Assembly: GCF_018131005.1 (NCBI RefSeq)
Contig: NZ_JAFCJK010000013.1
Span: 119,776-183,775, forward strand
Direction of reading: 5' to 3'
DNA length: 64,000 nt
Origin: Bradyrhizobium lablabi
GTDB lineage: Bacteria > Pseudomonadota > Alphaproteobacteria > Rhizobiales > Xanthobacteraceae
This document shows positions 1 through 8,182 of this stretch, in pieces (position 1 is the first letter of the stretch; every line of letters starts with the position of its first letter). The notes beneath the pieces are model-generated. The model was not told the DNA's origin. It did not search any database and saw nothing but the letters and a program-made list of their open reading frames with translations. A program made the position numbers and the translations under genes.

Positions 1-1392
1 GTAAGGCATCTGCAGCACGCGGCCGACGTCGCGCAGCACGCCGCGCGCCTGCAACGTACCGAAGGTGATGATCTGCGCCACCTGGTCGCGGCCGTAGCGA
101 TCCTGCACGTACTGAATCACTTCGCCGCGGCGATCCTGACAGAAGTCGATGTCGAAGTCCGGCATCGACACGCGCTCCGGATTGAGGAAGCGCTCGAACA
201 GCAGGCCAAAGCGGATCGGATCGAGGTCGGTGATGGTCAGCGCGTAGGCGACCAGTGAACCCGCGCCCGAGCCGCGGCCCGGGCCGACCGGAATGTCGTG
301 GGACTTGGCCCATTTGATGAAGTCGGAGACGATCAGGAAGTAGCCCGCATAGTTCATGCGGTTGATGACGTCGATTTCGAAAGCGAGACGCTTCTGATAG
401 TCCTCTTCGGTGTTGCCCGGCGACAGGCCGTGGACCCTGATGCGCCGCGCGAGCCCCTCTTCGGCCTGCCGCTTCAGCTCGCCCGCTTCCTCCGCCGCGG
501 CATCGGAGCCTGAGCCGGCGCCGACAGTGAAGCGCGGCAGGATCGGCTTTTGCGTCTTTGGGCGGAACGAGCAGCGCTCGGCGATCTCGATGGTCGAAGC
601 GAGGGCCTCCGGAATGTCGGCGAACAACACCGCCATTTCCGCACGCGTCTTGAAGCGGTGATCCGGCGTGAGCTGCTCACGGCCGGTCTCGGCAACCAAG
701 TGACCGCCGGCGATGCACAAAAGCGCATCGTGCGATTCGTAATCGTCGCTGGTCGCAAAATACGGCTCGTTGGTTGCGACCAGCGGCAGGCCCTTGCCGT
801 AGGCGAGATCGATCAGCCCGCCCTCGGTGCGACGCTCTGTCTCTACGCCGTGACGCTGCAGTTCGACATAGAGGCGGTCTCCGAACACGCTCGCCAGGCG
901 ATCGCACCGCGTGGCCGCCAGTGCCGCCTGATCGGCGCCAAGCGCCAGCGCGATCGGCCCGTCGGGCCCGCCGGTCAGCGCAATCAAGTCCTCGGCATCG
1001 TCGGTGAGCCAGTCGAACTTGATGTGCGGCGTCTGGTTGACGGGCGTTTCCAGGAACGCCCGCGAATTCAGCCGCATCAGGCTGCGGTAGCCACGCTCCC
1101 GCGCCGCCAGCAGCACGATCCGTGCCGGTCCCGCCGCCAGCACGCTCCGCGTGCTGGGATCAACGTCGCCGAATTCCACCGCGAGCTCGCAGCCGACGAT
1201 CGGCTGGATGCCGTAGCCCGCCATCTTGTCTGAGAATTCCAGCGCACCGAACATGTTGTCGGTGTCTGTGAGCGCCAGCGCTGGCTGGCGGTCAGCTTTT
1301 GCAAGTTCGCCGAGCTTGGCGATCTTGATCGAGCCTTTCAGCAGCGAATAGGCCGAATGGACATGAAGGTGAACGAATCCGGCATTCGACAT
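1..1392 (-). CDS. dnaE: DNA polymerase III subunit alpha, N-terminal part (cut by window edge)
   Basis: Replicative DNA polymerase catalytic subunit; only the first 464 codons are inside the window and the frame stays open to base 1. The reverse-strand ATG at 1392 gives MSNAGFVHLHVHSAYSLLKG, the PHP-domain motif with the metal-binding histidines at residues 8, 10 and 12. The Pol III catalytic aspartate motif PDFDIDF is near residue 408 (around bases 150-170), and the last readable residues are VLQMPY, as in other DnaE proteins. The start is supported because the PHP motif must lie near the N-terminus. No frameshift is seen. Identification is secure by family motifs; the length of the missing part cannot be judged. 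Confidence 0.95.
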   Translation of the reverse strand, partial: MSNAGFVHLHVHSAYSLLKGSIKIAKLGELAKADRQPALALTDTDNMFGALEFSDKMAGYGIQPIVGCELAVEFGDVDPSTRSVLAAGPARIVLLAARERGYRSLMRLNSRAFLETPVNQTPHIKFDWLTDDAEDLIALTGGPDGPIALALGADQAALAATRCDRLASVFGDRLYVELQRHGVETERRTEGGLIDLAYGKGLPLVATNEPYFATSDDYESHDALLCIAGGHLVAETGREQLTPDHRFKTRAEMAVLFADIPEALASTIEIAERCSFRPKTQKPILPRFTVGAGSGSDAAAEEAGELKRQAEEGLARRIRVHGLSPGNTEEDYQKRLAFEIDVINRMNYAGYFLIVSDFIKWAKSHDIPVGPGRGSGAGSLVAYALTITDLDPIRFGLLFERFLNPERVSMPDFDIDFCQDRRGEVIQYVQDRYGRDQVAQIITFGTLQARGVLRDVGRVLQMPY

Positions 1393-1582
1393 GGCCGCTC
1401 AAAGGATCCTTGCTTCAGGGACGGAGCGAACGCCGGCCCTGAAAGCACCGATGCCTCAGGCCCGACTCGCCTCGCGATGGTGGGGCCGGAGGCGCGCAGA
1501 GTCCACGCGCAACGCAGCATCGCCGTCACTCCTCCGGATTTTCCCCAAGGGCGGACTATGCCCCTGCCTCCGCCGGAACATT

Positions 1583-1681
1583 TCAGAACTGGGTGATCAA
1601 TTGGGCCCAAACCGCGATCATGCCGACGAACAGCGTGATCGACGCCAGAGCCGCCGCTTCCTCCACGAAAATCTTCAACAT
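1583..1681 (-). CDS. 32-residue single-pass membrane peptide, function unknown
   Basis: An ORF starting MLKIFVEEAAALASITLFVG and ending in LITQF encodes 32 residues, mostly one hydrophobic helix preceded by an acidic pair. A longer in-frame start at 1786 adds 35 residues of basic, non-conserved-looking sequence, so the internal start is preferred. The architecture resembles tiny membrane proteins seen in Bradyrhizobium genomes (recollection, not a search). It lies alone between dnaE and the porin gene on the same strand, beyond the porin terminator, so it should have its own promoter. Function is unknown; it may be too short for standard gene callers. Confidence 0.5.
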   Translation of the reverse strand: MLKIFVEEAAALASITLFVGMIAVWAQLITQF

Positions 1682-1786
1682 GGCCGCCTCCCGGACTGGA
1701 ACGTATGGAGAACATTGTTCTCTTTTCGTTCCGAGAGTCAAGCAGACCCACCAGCCAACCCGCGCAATGGTTAACCGGCGGGCCAA

Positions 1787-1819
1787 CGAAAAAAAGCCCC
1801 GGGCCTGAGGCCCGGGGCT
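1787..1819 (-). terminator. Rho-independent terminator of the outer-membrane protein gene
   Basis: On the minus strand an 11-bp GC-rich stem (AGCCCCGGGCC / GGCCCGGGGCT) with a three-base loop is followed by a run of T. It lies about 30 bases past the stop codon of the beta-barrel protein gene at 1851. Confidence 0.85.
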
Positions 1820-1850
1820 ATCGCTGCCGCTGTTTTGACTAGTCGAGCGA

Positions 1851-2585
1851 TCAGTACCTTGCGAGGGTCGGACCGCTGAACCGATAGTTCAAGCGCGCGG
1901 TCACGAGATCGGTGTCGCCCCCCGAACTGAAGCCGGTCGTGGCGAAGCCGGCCGGAGAGATGAAGGTCACGCCATGACGATCCTCGAAGATGTGATCGTA
2001 TTCGATGCCGAGCGACCAGTTCGGAGCGAAGCCAAATTCGAGGCCAGCGCCAACAGTGCCGCCCCAACGGGTGTCGAAGCCGGACTCGGACACCAGCGCG
2101 CCAGCCGTGACGAACTGATAGTTGCGGTCGGTGACCGCGGCACCACCCTTCACGTAGAACAGGGCGTTGTTCCAGGCGTAACCGATCTGGCCGGTGAAGA
2201 GGCCGAAGGCGTCCGTCTTGGAGCGGACAACGTTGCCCGGAGCGAACGCGTTTCCGGAGTTGCCCGAGAAGTCAGCCCAGTTGCCCTGAGCTTCGAGACC
2301 GAACACCCAGCCGCCGGTCTGCCAGCGATAGCCGATCTGACCACCGACCGTGCCGCCGTCCGCATCGTGGCTGCCGAACGAGGCACCAGTCGGATCGAAG
2401 ATACGGTTATCGTGGCTCTGTCCCCAGCCGCCGTTGATACCGATGTAAAAGCCGCTCCAGTTATACACCGTGGCAATCACCGGCGGAGCCTTGGTGTAAG
2501 GACGAGCCGCGAGATCCGCCGCGAACGTCGGCGCAGTCGTGCCGAGCGCGATCAGACTGGCCGTAGCAAACAAAACCTTCTTCAT
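1851..2585 (-). CDS. Outer-membrane beta-barrel protein (Omp25/Omp31-like)
   Basis: A 244-residue exported protein. The chosen start (MKKVLFATASLIALG) gives a clear Sec signal peptide ending near TFAADLAA; the upstream in-frame ATGs at 2639 and 2597 only add unlikely sequence. The mature part is rich in Gly, Asn and aromatic residues with alternating strands (WSGFYIGINGGWG, GGQIGYRWQTGGWVFGLEAQ, AGLEFGFAPNWSLGIEYDH) and ends in a strand followed by a terminal aromatic residue (LARY), as expected for an eight-strand barrel. This family of alphaproteobacterial porin-like proteins is abundant and surface exposed. The gene stands alone with a strong terminator downstream. Transport specificity cannot be read from the sequence. 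Confidence 0.85.
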   Translation of the reverse strand: MKKVLFATASLIALGTTAPTFAADLAARPYTKAPPVIATVYNWSGFYIGINGGWGQSHDNRIFDPTGASFGSHDADGGTVGGQIGYRWQTGGWVFGLEAQGNWADFSGNSGNAFAPGNVVRSKTDAFGLFTGQIGYAWNNALFYVKGGAAVTDRNYQFVTAGALVSESGFDTRWGGTVGAGLEFGFAPNWSLGIEYDHIFEDRHGVTFISPAGFATTGFSSGGDTDLVTARLNYRFSGPTLARY

Positions 2586-2864
2586 TCTTTTTCCCATTCC
2601 AACTTCACAGTGGCCCCCAAGGCCTCCTGTCAGGCTCATACCAGCCCGCGACAGAATTGCTGTAGCTTCACAGCAACAATTGACCCAAATGACCCTCCCG
2701 AAAACGTGAGATCATGTTGCGTTACAAGCACTACTTGTTTCGGCCTTATGCTATGACGCAAAGTCTCCACATTTCGGAAGGCGCGAGATTGAGTTGACGG
2801 GAAGTTGCTTGTCCGGTTTGGATTGCGACACTTCCACGGCTCGCAAATGCATGAAGGACCGCTT

Positions 2865-3158
2865 ATGCGCAAATTTGTTCTCGCTGCAGCGTGGGTGAGC
2901 GCGTTTGCAGCGCTCACTGCAGTTCCCGCGCAGGCTATCGGCGTAAGATATCCCTTCTGCATCCAGGGTGATGAATATCCCGGGTTCAGCGCCTGCTATT
3001 TCGAGACCTATGAGCAGTGCCAGGCCACCGCCTCGGGACGCCGCCTGTACTGTCTCCAGAATCCCTTTTATGCCGGTGACAATGATCGGCGCTCCTATCT
3101 CAACGTTCCTCCGCGCGCGCGCCGCGAGGGCAATTTCTTCGAGCTGTTCATCCACTGA
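2865..3158 (+). CDS. Small secreted DUF3551 protein
   Basis: A 97-residue protein with an N-terminal signal peptide (MRKFVLAAAWVSAFAALTAV...PAQA) followed by a short Cys-containing domain: YPFCIQGDE, GFSACYFETYEQCQATASGRRLYCLQNPFY. Four cysteines and the pattern CxY.T..QC.AT.SG..G.C..NP.. are typical of DUF3551 proteins, which occur in many paralogous copies in Bradyrhizobium and relatives. The start at 2865 is chosen because it opens the signal peptide and follows a GAAGGA-type ribosome site. A second, diverged member follows 120 bp downstream. Function unknown; probably periplasmic and disulfide bonded. Confidence 0.8.
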   Translation: MRKFVLAAAWVSAFAALTAVPAQAIGVRYPFCIQGDEYPGFSACYFETYEQCQATASGRRLYCLQNPFYAGDNDRRSYLNVPPRARREGNFFELFIH

Positions 3159-3280
3159 GGCCGACGCGGAACCACGGCCGGGGAGCAAGGGTTGACGCAC
3201 ACCGGCGTGGATGCGGCCGCTTCGCCGTTAGATTGGCCGTGACGACACGCGACCGGTCTCTTCGACGGGAGATTCCTTTG

Positions 3281-3544
3281 ATGCGCATCGTGCTTCTGGC
3301 CGCACTTGCTCTGGGTGCCGATGCGGTTCAGCTGGCACATGCACAAACGTTCGACCCGAACCATCCCGTATGCATGCATATCTTTCGATGGGGCGGCGAG
3401 GATTATGACTGCAGCTACGCATCGCTCGCACAATGCCAGTTTTCCGCCGCCGGCCGGGGAGCAATGTGCGTGATCAATCCGTATCGCGCCAATGCCTATG
3501 CCGAGCCTCAGCCGCGCTCCGCGCGACGTGGTCAAGCGTATTGA
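3281..3544 (+). CDS. Small secreted DUF3551 protein, second copy
   Basis: An 87-residue protein with signal peptide MRIVLLAALALGADAVQLAH...A and the same Cys pattern as its upstream neighbour: HPVCMHIF, YDCSYASLAQCQFSAAGRGAMCVINPY. The two are recognisably homologous but not close to identical, so this is an old tandem pair. A GGGAG ribosome site lies about ten bases before the ATG at 3281. The gene converges on lolD, whose stop codon is only three bases past this stop, and no obvious terminator separates them. Function unknown. Confidence 0.75.
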   Translation: MRIVLLAALALGADAVQLAHAQTFDPNHPVCMHIFRWGGEDYDCSYASLAQCQFSAAGRGAMCVINPYRANAYAEPQPRSARRGQAY

Positions 3545-3547
3545 GAG

Positions 3548-4246
3548 CTAATCCAGTTCGACGACCTGTCCATTCGCAAGCGAGACCCGGCGGTCCATCC
3601 GCGCCGCCAGATCCATGTTGTGGGTTGCGATCAGCATCGCGACCCGCGTCGCCTTCACGAGTTGCATCAGCGCATTGAAGACGTGGTCGGCAGTGCCCGG
3701 ATCGAGGTTGCCGGTCGGCTCGTCCGCAAGCAGCGCCCGTGGCGCATTGGCGACCGCGCGCGCGATTGCCACGCGCTGCTGCTCGCCGCCGGACAGTTCC
3801 GCCGGTCGATGGGTGATGCGGTCGCCGAGCCCGAGATAGGCCAGGATCTCGGTCGCGCGCTTTATCGTTTCGGAGCGCTTGAGACCTCGAATCATCTGCG
3901 GCAACATGACGTTCTCGAGAGCGGAGAATTCCGGCAGCAGCCGGTGCGACTGATAAACGAACCCAATGTCGGTGCGGCGGATATGCGTCCGGTCGATGTC
4001 GGACAGTTGTGAGGTCGGCGTGCCCGCGACATAGACCTCGCCCTCGTCGGGACTTTCCAGCAAGCCCGCAATGTGCAAGAGCGTCGACTTGCCCGAGCCC
4101 GACGGCGCCACCAGCGCCACCGACTGCCCAGGCCACAGCGCTAGCTTGGCGCCGTTGAGGATCGTCAGCGTCGCTTCGCCCTGCCTGTACTCCCGCTTGA
4201 TCTCGTGGAGATAGATAACCGGCACATCGTCCGCCCCCTGCGCCAT
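3548..4246 (-). CDS. lolD: Lipoprotein-releasing ABC transporter ATPase LolD
   Basis: Cytoplasmic ATPase that powers release of outer-membrane lipoproteins from the inner membrane to the periplasmic carrier. 232 residues, normal length. Walker A is APSGSGKST (residues 47-55; the usual first Gly is Ala), the signature is LSGGEQQRVAIARA, Walker B is ALLADEP and the H-loop His lies in ATHN. The start follows the permease stop by seven bases, so the two genes form one operon. The pairing with a FtsX-like permease containing an N-terminal LolC/E domain separates it from other MacB/FtsE-type ATPases. Confidence 0.9.
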   Translation of the reverse strand: MAQGADDVPVIYLHEIKREYRQGEATLTILNGAKLALWPGQSVALVAPSGSGKSTLLHIAGLLESPDEGEVYVAGTPTSQLSDIDRTHIRRTDIGFVYQSHRLLPEFSALENVMLPQMIRGLKRSETIKRATEILAYLGLGDRITHRPAELSGGEQQRVAIARAVANAPRALLADEPTGNLDPGTADHVFNALMQLVKATRVAMLIATHNMDLAARMDRRVSLANGQVVELD

Positions 4247-4253
4247 GTGCGCC

Positions 4254-5534
4254 TCACTCGTATCGGAGCGCGTCGACCGGATCGAGGCGCGCGGCGCGCC
4301 ACGATGGGTAGAGCGTCGCCAGGAAGGACAGCGTCAACGCCATGATGACCACCGCAAGCGTCTCGCCGAAATCGACCTCCGCAGGCAGCTTCGAGAGAAA
4401 GTAAAGCTCGGGCGAAAACAATTCCGTGTTGGTGAGCCAGGACAGGAATTGTCGTATCGATTCGATGTTCAGGCAGATCAGCATGCCGACGAAGAAACCG
4501 GTCAGCGTGCCGACCACGCCGATTGAGGCGCCGGTGATCAGGAAGATGCGCATGATCGAGCCCTGCGAGGCCCCCATGGTGCGCAGGATCGCGATGTCCT
4601 GCCCCTTGTCCTTCACCAGCATGATCAGTCCGGAGACGATATTGAGAGCCGCGACCAGCACGATCATGGTCAGGATCAGGAACATCACATTGCGTTCGAC
4701 CTGCAGCGCGTTGAAGAAGGTCGAGTTGCGCTGCCGCCAGTCGACCAGGAACACCGGTCGCCCCGCAGCCTCGGTCACGGCCTTGGCAAATGCGGTGATC
4801 CTGTCGGGGTTGGTGGTGAACACCTCGATCGAGGAGACGTCGTTGTTGCGGTTGAAATAGGCCTGCGCCTCGGCGAGAGGCATGAACACAAAGGTCGAAT
4901 CATATTCGGACATGCCGATTTCAAACACCGCGGCGATCTTGTAGGGCTTGATGCGCGGCGTGGTGCCCATCGGCGTCACGGCGCCCTTGGGGGCGACCAG
5001 CGTGATGCTGTCGCCAGCATGCAGCGAGAGCTGGTCGGCGAGCCTGCGGCCGATCGCAACGCCCTGCCCCTCATCGAACCCCTCGAGCGAGCCCTGCTTG
5101 ATGTTCTTGGCGATCGAGGTGAGATTGTTGAGATCGTCGGCGCGGATGCCACGAATGAACACGCCCGCCGCGTTGAACGGCGACGAGCCGAGCCCCTGTC
5201 CGTCCACGACGGGCGCGGCCAGCCGAATGCCCTGCACTTGGCTAATCCGGTCGGCGACGTCCTTCCAGTCGGTCAGCGGCGATTCCAGGGGCTGCACCAA
5301 CAGGTGTCCGTTGAGACCCAGGATCTTGTCCAGGAGTTCCTTGCGAAAGCCGTTCATCACGGCCATCACCACGATCAGCGTGGCAACGCCAAGCATGATG
5401 CCCAGGAACGAAAAGCCAGCGATGACTGAAATGAACCCTTCCTTGCGTCGCGCGCGCAAGTAGCGTCCGGACAGCAGCCATTCGAATGGCGCAAAAGGCG
5501 GGGTACGGACTGGCTCTTTCATGGTCTCATCCAT
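4254..5534 (-). CDS. lolC: Lipoprotein-releasing system transmembrane protein LolC/E
   Basis: Inner-membrane permease partner of LolD, 426 residues. The sequence has one N-terminal membrane segment (about 30-55, FISVIAGFSFLGIMLGVATLIVV region), a large periplasmic domain (to about 275) and three C-terminal helices (about 280-305, 330-360, 385-410), the standard FtsX/LolC/E layout. It ends with the family-typical SWRAARLDPVDALRYE. Only one permease gene accompanies lolD, as in many alphaproteobacteria where a single hybrid LolC/E presumably works as a homodimer (family knowledge). LolC and LolE cannot be told apart here. Confidence 0.9.
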   Translation of the reverse strand: MDETMKEPVRTPPFAPFEWLLSGRYLRARRKEGFISVIAGFSFLGIMLGVATLIVVMAVMNGFRKELLDKILGLNGHLLVQPLESPLTDWKDVADRISQVQGIRLAAPVVDGQGLGSSPFNAAGVFIRGIRADDLNNLTSIAKNIKQGSLEGFDEGQGVAIGRRLADQLSLHAGDSITLVAPKGAVTPMGTTPRIKPYKIAAVFEIGMSEYDSTFVFMPLAEAQAYFNRNNDVSSIEVFTTNPDRITAFAKAVTEAAGRPVFLVDWRQRNSTFFNALQVERNVMFLILTMIVLVAALNIVSGLIMLVKDKGQDIAILRTMGASQGSIMRIFLITGASIGVVGTLTGFFVGMLICLNIESIRQFLSWLTNTELFSPELYFLSKLPAEVDFGETLAVVIMALTLSFLATLYPSWRAARLDPVDALRYE

Positions 5535-5606
5535 CTGTCGATAATCCCATGATTCGGGCCAAATGTGGCCGGATTACCCGGCGCGCGAGCGCGTGGTGAA
5601 TCAACT

Positions 5607-6926
5607 TTAACCCGCGAGTTTCGTAACCACGTCGGCCGGACTCATATTCTCGCGAGAGCCGTCGCTACGACGTTTCACCTCGACGTTGCCTTCCGCGAGC
5701 CCCTTGGGTCCAACGAGAATCTGCCAGGGAATGCCAATCAGGTCGGCCGCGGCGAACTTCGCGCCAGCGCGTTGATCGGTGTCGTCATAGAGCACGTCGA
5801 CGCCCTTTGCTAAGAGTTCGCGATAGAGTTGCTCGCAGGCACCATCGACCGCGGTATCGCCCTGCTTGAGGTTGAGGATTGCTGCGCGGAATGGCGCGAC
5901 CGCCTCGGGCCATTTGATGCCGGCATCGTCGTGACAGGCCTCGATGATGGCACCCACCAGACGCGACACGCCGACACCGTAAGAGCCGCCATGGATCGGC
6001 ACCTCGACGCCGTCGGGGCCCGCAACCAGCGCCTTCATGCTGTCGGAATATTTGGTGCCGAAATAAAAGATCTGGCCGACCTCGATGCCGCGGGTGTGCA
6101 CCCGTTTGTCCGCAGGCACTTCGCTGTCGAAGCGCGCGGCATCGTGGACGTCCTCGGTCGCGGCATAAACCGATGTCCATTGCTTGATGATCGGCGTCAG
6201 ATCGCCGTCATAGTCGACGTCCTCCGCCGGTACGGGCAGTTCCAACACATCGCGATTGATGTAGACGCCGGATTCGCCAGTCTCCGCAAGTACAATGAAT
6301 TCGTGGCTGAGATCGCCGCCGATCGGGCCGGTCTCCGCACGCATTGGGATCGCGTTCAGGCCCATCCGCGCGAACGTGCGCAGGTAGGCGACGAACATCT
6401 TGTTGTAGGCGCGTCGTGCGCCGGCCTCGTCGAGGTCGAACGAATACGCGTCCTTCATCAGGAATTCGCGGCCGCGCATCACGCCGAAACGCGGGCGCTG
6501 CTCATCGCGGAACTTCCACTGGATGTGGTAGAGGTTGAGCGGCAGGTTCTTGTAGGACTTGATGTATGAGCGGAAGATCTCAGTGATCATCTCCTCATTG
6601 GTCGGCCCGTACAGAAGCTCGCGCTTGTGGCGATCGGTTATGCGCAGCATCTCGGGGCCATAGGCGTCATAGCGGCCACTTTCGCGCCAGAGATCGGCGA
6701 GCTGCAGCGTCGGCATCAGCAGTTCCAGTGCGCCGGCGCGGTCCTGCTCCTCGCGCACGATCTGCTCGATCTTCTTCAAGACCCGGAATCCGAGCGGCAG
6801 CCAGGCATAGATGCCGGCCGCCTCCTGCCGGATCATGCCTGCGCGCAGCATCAACCTATGCGAGACAATCTCCGCCTCTTTCGGGTTCTCTTTCAGGATG
6901 GGCAGGAAAAACCGCGACAATCGCAT
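5607..6926 (-). CDS. proS: Prolyl-tRNA synthetase, short alphaproteobacterial form
   Basis: Charges tRNA-Pro with proline. The protein is 439 residues, about 130 shorter than the E. coli enzyme, because it lacks the editing (INS) domain between class II motifs 2 and 3; this is the usual alphaproteobacterial version. Visible class II signatures include MRLSRFFLPILKENPKEAEI at the start, FRDEQRPRFGVMRGREFLMK (motif 2 region) and GSYGVGVSRLVGAIIE (motif 3), followed by the anticodon-binding domain ending DVVTKLAG. It precedes lolC/E by about 70 bp on the same strand, so co-transcription is possible. Loss of cis-editing implies that a trans-editing factor elsewhere may clear Ala-tRNA-Pro (inference). 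Confidence 0.95.
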   Translation of the reverse strand: MRLSRFFLPILKENPKEAEIVSHRLMLRAGMIRQEAAGIYAWLPLGFRVLKKIEQIVREEQDRAGALELLMPTLQLADLWRESGRYDAYGPEMLRITDRHKRELLYGPTNEEMITEIFRSYIKSYKNLPLNLYHIQWKFRDEQRPRFGVMRGREFLMKDAYSFDLDEAGARRAYNKMFVAYLRTFARMGLNAIPMRAETGPIGGDLSHEFIVLAETGESGVYINRDVLELPVPAEDVDYDGDLTPIIKQWTSVYAATEDVHDAARFDSEVPADKRVHTRGIEVGQIFYFGTKYSDSMKALVAGPDGVEVPIHGGSYGVGVSRLVGAIIEACHDDAGIKWPEAVAPFRAAILNLKQGDTAVDGACEQLYRELLAKGVDVLYDDTDQRAGAKFAAADLIGIPWQILVGPKGLAEGNVEVKRRSDGSRENMSPADVVTKLAG

Positions 6927-7145
6927 GGTGTTACTCGAGGAATCAGGGGAGCGTGGGAAGAACTGCAGTGAAACCGGATCACATGCGAAAACACAAGGCC
7001 GCCTGAGGCGAAAAACCCGCGAAATCAGGCGATTTTCGGCTATCTGAGCCCATTGCGGGCGGCCCGGTACAGGCAGCTCCCTGGCCGGCCTCGGAGCTGT
7101 CTCCCGGCGCGACGTGGTCCGCTGCCGTATTCTCAGGGTTAGGCC

Positions 7146-7655
7146 TTACATCTTCTTCATGTCCATGTGGCCCGAGCGAGCGCCGGCGCCTGGGCCCTGG
7201 GCGCCCACGCCTTGCACGTCGAGCGAGACCGTGACCTTGCCGGCCTTCTCGAATTCGAGCGTCACAGGCACCTTCTCGCCCTGCTTGAGCTGCCCTTTCA
7301 GGTCGAACATCATCAGGTGATAGCCGCCGGGGGCGAGTTTCACTGTCTTGCCGGGCTCGATGGCCAGGCCCTTGTCCAATGGGCGCATCTTCATCACGCC
7401 GTCGTTCATCGCCATTTCGTGGATCTCGACCCTGCCCGCGATCTCGCCGCTGCCGCCGACGAGCCGGTCGGGCACCGCGCCCTTGTTCTCGATCGTGAGA
7501 TAGCCGCCGGCGATCTTCGCACCATTCGGTGTAGCGCGGCTCCAGGCCTGCGTGATCACCAGATCACCGGCTTTGATCTCCTCGGCACGCGCGGAGGTGA
7601 AGGCGAGAGTTGCGGCGAACCCGGCGAGAGCAAAGATGCGGGAAAAGCGTGTCAT
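7146..7655 (-). CDS. Periplasmic copper chaperone PCu(A)C
   Basis: 169-residue exported copper-binding protein that delivers Cu(I) to the CuA or CuB site of cytochrome oxidase. The start at 7655 gives a signal peptide (MTRFSRIFALAGFAATLAF...ARA) and has a GGAG ribosome site. The metal residues of the family are present: H79, M81, M90, H113 and M115 (HEMAMNDGVMKMRPLD and GYHLMMFDLKG). The C-terminus ends in HMDMKKM, an additional possible copper ligand patch. It is the last gene of a five-gene operon with a TlpA-like thioredoxin 29 bp upstream, a typical partner for reducing the copper site. The longer start at 7718 overlaps the upstream gene and is less likely. Confidence 0.92.
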   Translation of the reverse strand: MTRFSRIFALAGFAATLAFTSARAEEIKAGDLVITQAWSRATPNGAKIAGGYLTIENKGAVPDRLVGGSGEIAGRVEIHEMAMNDGVMKMRPLDKGLAIEPGKTVKLAPGGYHLMMFDLKGQLKQGEKVPVTLEFEKAGKVTVSLDVQGVGAQGPGAGARSGHMDMKKM

Positions 7656-7684
7656 GTCGTCATGCTCCGTATACGAGTGGCTCG

Positions 7685-8182
7685 TTATCGGGTCGCCGCG
7701 ACCTGCGCGTCGGACCATTTCTGCAAATCGGCGATCTCGGCCGATCCCTCGATCGTCGTCACCGTTCCGTCGCGGGCGATCAGCATGGTGCGCGGGATAT
7801 CGCCTTGCCAGGCAGGGTCAATCTCAAATCTCAGCCGGTCGGCAAAGCCGTCGCTGAAAAACCAGTTCTCGGCCGATGCGAGCCCGGCGCGATCCAACAT
7901 CGACCGCGTCGCCGCGGGCAAGTTCGGAACCAGGTCGGCGCTGATCGTGACCATATCAATCCCCGGATGATCCTTCATGAACTGGCCGAGTTGCGGCAGC
8001 TCGATCTTGCACGGACCGCAGGTCACGCCCCAGAAATGCACCAGGGTGGGATGGCCCGCATGCGAGCGCAACACCTGCTGCCAGCTGCCGCGTTCGAACG
8101 GTCTCAGCGCGCCCTCCTCAGAAGCCAGCCCGGATGGCAGTGACGTCAGGAGCATGAGCGCGGCGAGCAGGTAACGTTTCAT
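7685..8182 (-). CDS. TlpA/ScsD-like exported thioredoxin
   Basis: 165-residue protein with a signal peptide (MKRYLLAALMLLTSLPSGLA) and a thioredoxin fold carrying the redox motif WGVTCGPCK (CGPC at 55-58). The cis-proline loop region reads GDIPRTMLIARDG. It belongs to the TlpA/ResA group that keeps periplasmic cysteines of copper or heme protein partners reduced. It overlaps the preceding BNR gene by four bases (ATGA), so translation is coupled, and the next gene is the PCu(A)C chaperone; a role in reductive copper loading is a reasonable inference. It is not the canonical TlpA of cytochrome aa3 assembly, which has an N-terminal membrane anchor; this one looks soluble. Confidence 0.88.
   Translation of the reverse strand: MKRYLLAALMLLTSLPSGLASEEGALRPFERGSWQQVLRSHAGHPTLVHFWGVTCGPCKIELPQLGQFMKDHPGIDMVTISADLVPNLPAATRSMLDRAGLASAENWFFSDGFADRLRFEIDPAWQGDIPRTMLIARDGTVTTIEGSAEIADLQKWSDAQVAATR

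Noticed and set aside
1974..2756. Long plus-strand frame across the porin gene
   Set aside because: It lies antisense to a convincing beta-barrel gene with signal peptide and terminator, and its translation has no domain-like pattern. Long antisense frames are expected in GC-rich DNA.
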